Source: Penaeus vannamei (Eukaryota; Arthropoda; Malacostraca; Decapoda; Penaeidae). Taken from it: a DNA stretch of 12,500 nt. Below, one piece after another: positions 1 to 11,695 of the stretch (the first letter of the stretch is position 1; every line of letters begins with the position of its first letter). A model generated the notes under the pieces. It had not been told where the DNA came from. It worked only from the letters and a program-made list of their open reading frames with translations, and did no database searches. The stretch lies in contig NC_091589.1 of the NCBI RefSeq assembly GCF_042767895.1, positions 26,114,920 through 26,127,419 of the forward strand, given 5' to 3'. The translations under genes were made by a program, and so were the position numbers.

Positions 1-500
<500 letters not shown>

Positions 501-501
<1 letters not shown>

Positions 502-519
502 TGAGAAAAGAGTGAGAAA

Positions 520-524
<5 letters not shown>
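501..524. repeat. 11-mer GTGAGAAAAGA array, copy A
   Basis: Two full copies of GTGAGAAAAGA (501-511 and 512-522) are followed by the start of a third that decays into (GA)n. The only pyrimidines are T at 502, 513 and 524, exactly 11 nt apart. The array sits at the junction between a pentamer array on the left and (GA)n on the right, the same context as the second copy at 727-759. Confidence 0.93.
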
Positions 525-589
<65 letters not shown>

Positions 590-726
590 GAGAAGAGAAG
601 AGAAGAGAAGAGAAGAGAAGAGAAGAGAAGAGAAGAGAAGAGAAGAGAAGAGAAGAGAAGAGAAGAGAAGAGAAGAGAAGAAAAGAGAAGAGAAGGGAAG
701 AGAAGAGAAGAGAAGAGAAGAGAAGA

Positions 727-727
<1 letters not shown>
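525..727. repeat. Homopurine tract 2: (GA)n then AGAAG pentamers
   Basis: This is a 203-nt pure purine run on the plus strand. (GA)n runs from 525 to about 582. A long AGAAG pentamer array then runs to 727 with two variant units near 681-697 (AAAAG and AGGGAAG). The pentamer portion is much longer than the equivalent in tract 1 (about 140 nt against about 30 nt), consistent with expansion after a duplication. Confidence 0.97.
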
Positions 728-2689
<1,962 letters not shown>

Positions 2690-3025
2690 ATGTTTGAATT
2701 GCTTTCTTACTCAATAATCTTACTCAAAGAAAAAAGTACAGACATTGTTTCTACATTACAACTAAATCCATGTTTATCAGTGTGGCTTCGGGACGAATCC
2801 TTAATGCCTGAAGTCCGACTCCCAACCCGAGATCAAAATCTATGCTCGTTGCGAGTCAGGTCAAAGGTCATTAAAAATTCCACTCGGTCTCAACAAGAGA
2901 TAATAGCTGGTTGCAGGATGAAGGTACAACATGCAATTACGGTGGTACCTCTTCTGCCGACTGGAAAAGAGAAAAGTATAATTGGAAGATTAAGACGCAT
3001 TTTGCCGCACCACTCTGACAACTAA
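2690..3025 (+). other. Unassigned 111-codon open frame in a less AT-rich island
   Basis: An ATG-initiated open frame encodes 111 residues. The C-terminal two thirds is basic and Arg/Lys-rich and the frame ends LRRILPHHSDN. I do not recognise the protein. It has no clear signal peptide, membrane segment, zinc-finger spacing or catalytic motif. The surrounding DNA (about 2780-3420) is visibly richer in G and C than its flanks, and a minus-strand 66-codon frame (3130-3330) lies next to it. Possible explanations are a decayed transposable element, a regulatory island, an exon of another transcript, or chance. It overlaps a perfect DR1 element, which argues as much for a regulatory as for a coding reading. 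Confidence 0.15.
2858..2870 (+). promoter_or_regulatory. Perfect DR1 nuclear-receptor-type element
   Basis: The sequence AGGTCA-A-AGGTCA is two exact consensus half-sites separated by one A. This is the classical DR1 bound by HNF4, RXR/USP heterodimers and COUP-TF/Svp family receptors, all of which have arthropod orthologues. It is an exact match to the idealised site and lies inside a compositionally distinct island of the presumed MICU1 intron. That it binds a receptor here is inference from the motif alone. Confidence 0.4.
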
Positions 3026-4828
<1,803 letters not shown>

Positions 4829-4848
4829 TACATATATACATAAATCAT

Positions 4849-4871
4849 ACACACACACACATACACACACA

Positions 4872-4948
<77 letters not shown>

Positions 4949-5064
4949 ACACACATACAAACACACACATGCACAAACACTCACACATATGCACAAACAC
5001 ACACACACACGCACACACAAACACACACACACACACACACATACACACACACACACACACACAC
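4849..5064. repeat. Interrupted (AC)n microsatellite, right arm
   Basis: The longest clean (AC)n run is 4879-4942 (32 units). Further (AC)n runs with AT, GC and AA interruptions continue to 5064. Its sequence is the reverse complement of the (GT)n block at 4261-4705, so the two form the arms of a long imperfect inverted repeat around the TATC/TA centre. Thr-His and Cys-Val frames are artefacts. Confidence 0.97.
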
Positions 5065-5103
<39 letters not shown>

Positions 5104-5174
5104 TACACATACATTTATATACATATACACATAGACATATACACATATGCATATACATGTATATATATATATAT
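5065..5174. repeat. (TA)n and TATACACA mixed microsatellite
   Basis: A clean AT/TA tract (about 5071-5095) is followed by mixed TATACACAT/ACATATAC units and a terminal (AT)7 at 5161-5174. It mirrors the TA-rich segment left of the (AC)n block. Confidence 0.9.
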
Positions 5175-5215
5175 CTTTTTTTTTTCTTCTTTTCTTTCTT
5201 TCTTTCTTTTTTTCT
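5175..5215. repeat. Polypyrimidine tract, T10 and CTTT units
   Basis: This is a 41-nt pure pyrimidine run on the plus strand with a T10 stretch and several CTTT units. On the minus (MICU1 transcript) strand it is purine-rich, so it is not a splice-acceptor polypyrimidine tract for MICU1. A short TGCA repeat follows at about 5226-5238. Confidence 0.85.
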
Positions 5216-5682
5216 ATGTGCACCTATGCATGCATGCATCAGCATATATTTGTATATGTAAATATGTGGTTATGCATACATGTATGTCTGTGTTTGGGGA
5301 GGGGGGTTGTTGTATGTGTATTTACCATTTATCTTCTTTCCACACAGCATGAATATAATCAAAGTAATCAGTGAGCAACCCTCTTTACTTCTTATATACA
5401 AAAGAAACAAATGAAAAACTCTCAAGATTAACTCAAATTCCTATTCTAAAACTTCAATTTACACTCTATAATAAGCTATTCCACACATTACAGCACAACT
5501 TTCCTAGATCATTAATGTCAGTTTAGTATCTACATTTACATTACATACATAAAGAGAATTTGAGAATTGGATTTTGCCCTCCATATGGGCTAAATAAGAT
5601 AATTCTAAAATAAAACACTGTTATTTACAAGCTAAGCTATCACTCTTGTTAAAATTTTAGAAAAAAATATCACAACACATAC
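5216..5682. other. Intron between the repeat block and the microexon donor
   Basis: No gene is seen. Read on the minus strand this is the first roughly 470 nt of intron after the microexon donor. The donor is GTATGTGTTG, starting at 5682 and reading leftwards, a good match to the metazoan GTRNGT pattern. Confidence 0.6.
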
Positions 5683-5720
5683 CTTGGGGTCATATTTCTT
5701 GTACTGGTCCAAACCAAGTC
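5683..5720 (-). CDS. MICU1: MICU1, internal 38-nt microexon (partial gene)
   Basis: On the minus strand, TTTCCAG precedes GACTTGGTTTGG... and ...GACCCCAAG is followed by GTATGTG, giving clean AG and GT splice signals. The exon is 38 nt long. It starts by completing a split glycine codon (G from the preceding exon plus GA) and then encodes LGLDQYKKYDPK, ending in phase 0. Human MICU1 has LGLDQY at the same place, directly after the ITP...QPE segment, so both content and phase support the assignment. The segment lies in the linker before the EF-hand-1 lobe. Skipping this exon would shift the reading frame, so it should be constitutive unless skipping is regulatory. The preceding exon is 3.8 kb away at 9527-9698; the next exon is not in the window. 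Confidence 0.88.
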
Positions 5721-7059
5721 CTGGAAAGCAATGGAAAATGACCCATAATGACATATTCAGATATTGATATATACTGGCACATATACAAATGGATATACAT
5801 ATAGAACTATATATATGCATAGCCATATGTATATATATTCCATGTAATATATCACTTTCAAATATATATTCAGCTCATTTTGCAAAGAAGTGATGTGCTT
5901 GGAAACAACTTCCTATCTTTTAATGGCAATGGTATCATAATCATTGCAAAAATATCTACTCTAATCAAAAGACAGCTACAGGAATACAAAAATATAACAG
6001 GGAACTGATACTATAATACAACAGACATAATCGAATGCAATTAAATGGACATGGAACAATACTGTGTACATTTCTGTACAACAAGCATGCGACAATCAAA
6101 CTATAACTATGTTACTAGATCAGAAGGCATGCAAAGAAGGGTTTTAGTTCCTTGTCAGTAAATCAGTCATTCAGCTGTATAAATTCCTTTGTTTTTTTAA
6201 TCATCCTCTTCCGCACACTAAAATTACCTTATAACAATAACACTGTTTCTCAAATTACATTAAAGTTTCCCAACGAACAAAAATCCTGCATAATCATAAT
6301 TTCTAACCAATCCACACTAAAGATAACTATATTTTCTGATATCTAGTTTTATTACTTCAGCCCTGTTACTAAAAAGTGACATGCATCAAACCACTCATTA
6401 TTAAGTGCAACTTCTGTAAAAATCATTTCATATATATCCTGCTTCTAATCTACAAGCCTATACCATAAGACTACAGAGGTAAATGCTCAAAAATACAGAA
6501 TTCTAGAAAAATCCTTCACAGAATCGTGGAAAACCCATTCTAATCCACACAAAACAAATTCTTAGATAAAAAGAGAAAGTTTTTTATCAAAACTGTATAC
6601 AAAAAATATACCTCTTTCTTGCCACTGCTAAAACAAATAATGAAAATATTTTTTCCTCATTTTTCCTTTTTCTTATCTTTATATAAATAATTTGCAGTTC
6701 AAACTGCATTCAAAATTTCCTTACAGAAGCAAAGACAAAATGTTATCAGCAGTAAAGGAAGCAATGTACTAAATTGTTTTTAAATAATGTCTGTAATATT
6801 CTTCCACTGATGACATCTTTACACCAACACTAAATTGAATTTTGCTATCAATGGGAATGCTTACAATGTTACTGCTACTTTTCAGTGTATATTAAACAAC
6901 AATGTTAATTTAATCTTCACAATTTATCAGCTCTGATCCCTGGAATGCTTTATCTAGATTCTTTGCACAGCAAAATGCATGCCTTTACACAAATAGAAGA
7001 AAGAATTCAATGGCAAAATTGTGATGTAACCCAGTCACTTTCATAATTTGAAACAAGTT

Positions 7060-7271
7060 TGCAGATGCGTTGCCTCTCGTGCATATGTAAGAGGAGAGTG
7101 CAAGATCTGGTGTATCTATTCATCTCCGAGCACCATCTCGTATGGGGTAAGCACCAATGTTAACCCCTCGGTAATGGTGACAGTTATAGCTATTATGGCA
7201 TAACAGCCTGACATGTAAATGCGTCATGACTCACAGTGGGTGGGCCAGCTGTACACAGCTTAGGCCTGGCC
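7060..7271. other. Compositionally distinct intronic island, candidate conserved repeat or enhancer
   Basis: About 210 bp stands out from the AT-rich intron by higher GC and non-repetitive, motif-rich sequence. It includes TGCGTCA (7220-7226, CRE-like), which overlaps no other motif but is followed immediately by TGACTCA (7227-7233, AP-1 consensus). An E-box, CAGCTG, lies at 7246-7251. The right end is an inverted repeat, AGCTGT-AC-ACAGCT (7247-7260), flanked by GGCC and CTGGCC. I see no Pol III B-box, poly-A tail or target-site duplication to prove a SINE, and no transposase. Alternatives are an enhancer, a MITE-like element, or an ancient interspersed repeat. No family name can be given from sequence alone. 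Confidence 0.35.
7116..7214 (-). other. Short 32-codon open frame inside the intronic island
   Basis: On the minus strand an ATG at 7214 opens a frame of 32 codons ending in TAG at 7116. An in-frame TGA lies four codons upstream of the ATG. The translation begins MSGCYAII and ends TPYEMVLGDE, with a hydrophobic, Thr/Ile/Leu-rich middle. The balanced composition looks more protein-like than the surrounding intron, but it matches no family I know and no splice acceptor precedes it convincingly. It could be a fragment of a repeat-borne ORF or pure chance; I lean towards a repeat fragment. Confidence 0.15.
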
Positions 7272-8128
7272 ACAAAGTCTAGAATGATGCATAATATTAC
7301 ATCACCATAAGGTTAAGGATATACTGTCATAAGTTGGAAAAAAAATTGCCAAAAAAACTAACCCAAGTTGAAGTGTGATACTTGGTGATAAATTCAAGTT
7401 TCTAGGTGTCTATATTCTGCATTAATATAAAGGTCATATCTAATATACTTCTATGAAAATAACTAGGTCTAGGTTATAAGCCTACTCTTACTTTGTGATA
7501 AAAATTATCTACTGCGACAGTACCTAGTTTAATTTATGTATAATAAATAACTTGATAGCAAATTAACACCTTCTTTGATACAAAATGAAGCCACATTCAT
7601 TTCCAATTACCCAGGAAAATGTCTGCAGCCAACAACCTAGCACCATGTAGAATTAAGTTACTCCAAAGGCATGTCGATTTCCAAACTTATCGCTGCATGT
7701 ATTTGAACCTATATATGTATGCAACATTTCCTCCAGTTTGCAAACTAATTTTTCAACCATTCTTTACTGGCAGTAAACCAAGCAAAAAATAAATAAATGA
7801 AGTTTTTGATCACTTCTTTTAAGTTGTATCTGCTTTGTATCGCTTGTTTAATCCAATATTTTCTCATCATCTTACCCTCTCATATCACAGTTGCAGTCAC
7901 CAATCCCTTCCCCGACAAACTAAAATAAAAAAGAAGAAAAAAGAAAAACAAATAAAAAGAACAAGAAAATATATGGGAAAGAGACATCCGCTGATCGCTG
8001 GTTACAATCTTACATTTCTTTAGGTATTTTTGATAAATGCTTGCACTGTGTGCTGGCATGAGGCCTTTTAAAGGCAACAAGAAAAAAGAATGTAGAATAC
8101 TTGATAGTAAAGAATCAGTCGTAAATTG

Positions 8129-8140
8129 TGGCGGAGTGGG
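8129..8140 (+). promoter_or_regulatory. Pol III A-box-like match (tRNA fragment or SINE remnant)
   Basis: TGGCGGAGTGGG fits the Pol III A-box pattern TRGCNNAGYNGG at every position. Its context, GTGGCGGAGTGGGTTAATATGCC, resembles the D-arm start of tRNA-Leu or tRNA-Ser. No B-box of the GGTTCRANYCC type follows within about 100 nt; instead a short CT-rich stretch (8152-8175) follows. It is therefore not an intact tRNA gene. It may be the head of a tRNA-derived SINE or a chance match. Confidence 0.25.
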
Positions 8141-8329
8141 TTAATATGCCTTCTCTCTCTCTTTCGCTCTCACCCCCTGCCTAGTTGCAACTGGTGAGGG
8201 AGGGTAGGGGGAGAAAGCTGAAAGCTGTACTGAACATATTATTAGGCATATGCAAAGCACGCACAAAGTGATATGGCATTATGAGCGTCTGGCAACTGAG
8301 CGCCATTTCCTGCTTGTTATAGGACAGGA

Positions 8330-8342
8330 GGGGGGGGGGGGG
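8330..8342 (+). repeat. G13 homopolymer
   Basis: Thirteen consecutive G residues follow GGACAGGA and precede CGCAGGAG. With G-rich neighbours (GGGAGGGTAGGGGG at about 8199-8212) this is the only strongly G-rich plus-strand patch in the intron. Confidence 0.9.
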
Positions 8343-9359
8343 CGCAGGAGCTTTAAAAACGGCGGATGGTATTTCAAATACTGTATACATAATTTTATGG
8401 CCCATATGGATATTGTATGCCACATTTTCAAAAATGGCCTAAATGGTCAATTTTTTGACAGTATATCCTTAATCTATCACAGCTGTGGATTTGGTATCAA
8501 AGAAGGAATAAAAAAAAAAACATGATTGATCAGAGCCAGTATTCAGCTTTATATGACAACAGGAGATGAGCTAATACACCATTTCTGCTATTTATCACTT
8601 TTGCATGCCTGCGAGGTGAGGTGTATACCATTCCGGTCTCAGGCAGAAGATCCAAGTAAGAGTTCCGTATGTTAGCTCTATAAAGTTGATCTATAAATCC
8701 CACATCTGCATCTTCTCAGGAAGTAAATGGCCCAAATTTTACAATTTAATGACATTTTTTCCATCACAATGCCCTACTGCGCAATGTGTTTCAGTTGCTC
8801 AATGCTATTAGATCTTACTTTACCATGCAACAGATCAAATGCTAAAGGAATACTGGCATTGCTGATTTCCTTTCTTGAAGTTTGTAAATATTCCGAGCAT
8901 TTGTATATCTGCCCTTTTGGTGCACAGGTGATCACCAATGTTAGTATATGATCCATGATAGAAAGACATATTGGCAGACATTTAGTCCATTGCTTGTACT
9001 ACCATTCTAAAAGTTCCACAGGACAATGAAGTCTTATAAGGAGAACTGTAAAGCATCATGAATAAACTTTTACATAAAAAAATATTAATCAAGCAATACA
9101 ATGACATTTCTAAACAAATAATATACCTCAAATGCAAGTCAAAGTTACTTGAAAACACATACACTGACTTGTAAGTTTCATGTCACTAGTTGAAAACATG
9201 ACAAGAGTTAAGTTATCCTGTTAGAGAAACATAGCCTTTGTACCTATGAATGAAAAGGATAATCACACAATATAAATTCATCCCTGAATCACCTCTACAA
9301 CCTTTACTTTCTATCTAATCCCCTGAACCCCTTGATCTATTCAACAGAATGAGACTATC

Positions 9360-9466
9360 AACAGCACACTATGATCACAGGAAAGTTTTCTTAACAGCAT
9401 AAAAGTTTTTTTAAACAGCATACTATGATCACAGAAAAGCAGTTTTTCTTTTAAGTCCAAAAGTTT
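9360..9466. repeat. Imperfect 54-bp tandem duplication
   Basis: ACAGCACACTATGATCACAG at 9361 recurs as ACAGCATACTATGATCACAG at 9415, one mismatch in 20, exactly 54 nt apart. The similarity continues into the AAAAGTTT that closes both units, with small indels in between. This is a simple two-copy tandem duplication about 60-160 bp downstream (in the transcript sense) of the MICU1 exon donor. Confidence 0.8.
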
Positions 9467-9526
9467 ATCTCAAAGATTATAATATTCCAATGTCCTGTTC
9501 CCTCTGATCCTTCTCCCGATTCCTAC

Positions 9527-9698
9527 CGTCTGGCTGCTGCATGCCCGGAGTCAGCGCTCGCAGGAAATCATCGGGAGTCATGTATATCTCTGTCCTTTCA
9601 CTGCTGCGACTCCTTTGAATCAACTTGCAAGTAGCAAAGTAGCGGAAAATTTTATCCGGGGTCGAGTACGCCCGAATTCTGTTCTCGTACTCTATGAT
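9527..9698 (-). CDS. MICU1: MICU1, internal exon upstream of EF-hand 1 (partial gene)
   Basis: MICU1 is the Ca2+-sensing subunit that gates the mitochondrial calcium uniporter MCU in the intermembrane space. The minus-strand exon follows a strong acceptor (CTTTTTCTTGTCGTAG) and ends at a G|GTAGGA donor, leaving phase 1. Its 57 codons begin IIEYENRIRAYSTPDKIFRY and contain EIYMTPDDFLRALTPGMQQPD. The YENRIRAYSTPDKIFRYFAT core matches vertebrate MICU1 almost residue for residue, and differs from MICU2 and MICU3, which lack it. Basic residues Arg9, Lys16, Arg19 and Arg47 of this exon align with human R119, K126, R129 and R154 (recalled from the literature as contacts with the MCU aspartate ring). 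Between the FAT and MTP motifs there is an insertion of about three residues, making an Arg/Ser-rich loop (IQRSRSSERTE) compared with human. The upstream exon (Lys-rich segment, FRDR) is outside the window. Confidence 0.95.
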
Positions 9699-9801
9699 CT
9701 ACGACAAGAAAAAGAGAACAGGTCTAGAGCATCTACCTAGGTTTATTTTCTCACACTCCCTAGGACGGCTGTAATTCATGCTACGATGAACAGCATGCAG
9801 A

Positions 9802-9850
9802 ATAAATAATAATAATAATGACAATAATAATATTTCTAATAACAATTAAA
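9802..9850. repeat. Short imperfect (AAT)n microsatellite
   Basis: AATAAT units run from about 9802 with a GAC interruption, then continue as AATAATAATATT and AATAACAATT. It is short and degenerate. Confidence 0.7.
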
Positions 9851-11650
9851 ATCTAAAGTAAATAAAAGATAGATAACCTATCATGACAAAAACAGTCTGC
9901 TGGAATCAAGTACAGAATACATAACCTTCTAAAGAGAAAATAAAAAAATGCAAGCATAAAACAAAGGTTCACAGTCTCTGCAATGCAACGGCAAATGACA
10001 CTGTGTAAAAAGTAAACTGGATATGTAATAACTTGATAACCTCATCACAAGGAATAAAATGAATGGGCCAAAATACAAGCACTTTGTCCGCCATGCCAAT
10101 GACTGCATCACAGAAAATACTCTTCATATAAATCAGTAAACAGGACCCAGCAGAGAGGGTAACTTAAAAAAAATACATTTTTCAAAATTAACCTTTTCAC
10201 TTACTCAGTTCAAACACCTCAATAAAATAAGGGAATAATTTCATCTCCAAATTGAAGAAGTCCCCAGAAAAAAATACAGAGCATAAAAAATTAGCAAAAA
10301 AACAATAGAAAAAGAAAAATACAAAATAGGGTGGAGGGAAGTGCAGTTGTTAAACAGCGACTGATAATTGGGTCTACAGTGAAGCAAAAAGCAAAAAAGA
10401 AAATATTTACTATACAAAAATGGATTTTGTCAACTTCACCCCTATTCTTAGTATACTTGACCTATTACTTGAACTACGCAACTGCAGCGAATCCAGATTT
10501 TGTTAAACCAGACTGAGGACTAATGCAACCCACCAACATTATTGTAAAAGAAGACAAACTATATTCTGATTTATATCTAGATGTCCTTTACGCCTTGACT
10601 CACAACAGTTCCTCTAGCAAATAAACAGATTATGTAAATCTACATTTTCTATTCTGAATACAATATTTCACTTAATCAAAGAGCGTTATTTCTTTCAAAT
10701 GATTTAGTTGTCTCTCCATAGTAGTTCAGTACAATATCCACACCAAACATTAATACCATCAAAGCAAAATCCTAAGCAAAGATATAATGGCAATGCCCAG
10801 ACAAAGAACACGGTCCACCAAGAGGAGAGAAGATTATATACCCTAACAGAAAAATAATCAGAATACAGACGAGTGAGAAATCTAGCCCGATAAAAGGAGA
10901 GGAACCTTGAAAAGGAAAATCAGTTAGAACTTTCCAAATACTGACTTAGAATTTGCAACTGCGAGCTTCTTACTTCTGAAAGCGCAGTGTACAGCAAGCT
11001 ACAATTTACTAAAGTATCTAGGCAGACATTTGGGACCAAAGTGAGCTTACTTCGAAAAAAAGGGAAAATGCCAAAAATCTCACTAAGTCCATTGATATCA
11101 AGTGCATAAAATAATTACATGCAACTCAAGATGTCTCAATTAGCAATATGAGATGTAATATCCTGTCAAATATATGTAACCTTCTCCTTATCTTGAACCC
11201 TTATCAATGCTGTAAGATATAGTTTTCTCTTGAAACTTCTTTGTAACCATATTATACGCTAGAACATTCTTTATGATGCATATCACAGCTAATTCTTATT
11301 TACTGTTATTTACTAAGAGTAAACTTCAACTGATACAAGCTACAATTTAGCATTTGTATTAAATTAATTTTAAAATCATTGAATCAGAAAGAACTCCTGA
11401 TTAAAATTCTCCTACACTGGAATAGAGTTCCATTTAGTATTAAAACACAATGTAAATGAAAAACAACAATGCCCAAACAGGAATATGTTTTCTCCTCTTT
11501 CCTTTCATCAGAAAAAAAATTCTCTACTAAATGAAACAAAGCAGGTATAGATATTGCCCCCATACAATATACCATCCACATTTGCTATTCACATAGAAGT
11601 TAACTAATTATCTTAAGTACAAATGACGTCTGGTTTATTTGTGTTAGTTC

Positions 11651-11695
11651 AGGTTAGGTCTAAATTAGCTTGTTAGGTCAGGTCAAGTCAGGTCA
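11651..11695 (+). repeat. AGGTCA half-site cluster with a DR4 arrangement
   Basis: AGGTTAGGTC occurs at 11651-11660, then AGGTCA at 11675-11680, 11680-11685 (overlapping by one base) and 11690-11695. The last two are separated by AGTC, giving a DR4 spacing. It can equally be read as a short pentameric (AGGTC) slippage repeat, or as degenerate TTAGG-like sequence. A receptor-binding role is only a possibility. Confidence 0.35.

Larger units (their letters stand above)
5721..9526 (-). other. MICU1: MICU1 intron (3,806 bp) between the two visible exons
   Basis: On the minus strand the intron starts with the donor GTAGGAATC at 9526 and ends with the acceptor CATTGCTTTCCAG at 5721. The acceptor has a short pyrimidine-rich stretch. 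Apart from the elements listed separately (island at 7060-7271, A-box match at 8129, G13 run, tandem duplication at 9360) the content is AT-rich and unremarkable. In particular 5830-7059, 7272-8128 and 8343-9359 show no gene or repeat family I can name. An A-rich patch lies at about 7920-7970 and small TA-rich tracts at about 5766-5840. Confidence 0.85.

Noticed and set aside
5632..5826. Minus-strand 64-codon frame with an ATG
   Set aside because: Only GLGLDQYKKYDPK within it is real coding sequence, and it is a microexon bounded by AG and GT signals. The flanking residues are translated intron.
8727..8956. Overlapping 74- and 60-codon frames on opposite strands
   Set aside because: Ordinary intron composition, no motif, and no splice signals consistent with MICU1.
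10331..10516. Plus-strand 61-codon frame
   Set aside because: Short, Lys-rich from A-rich DNA at its start, no recognised motif, and it lies within the MICU1 upstream intron.
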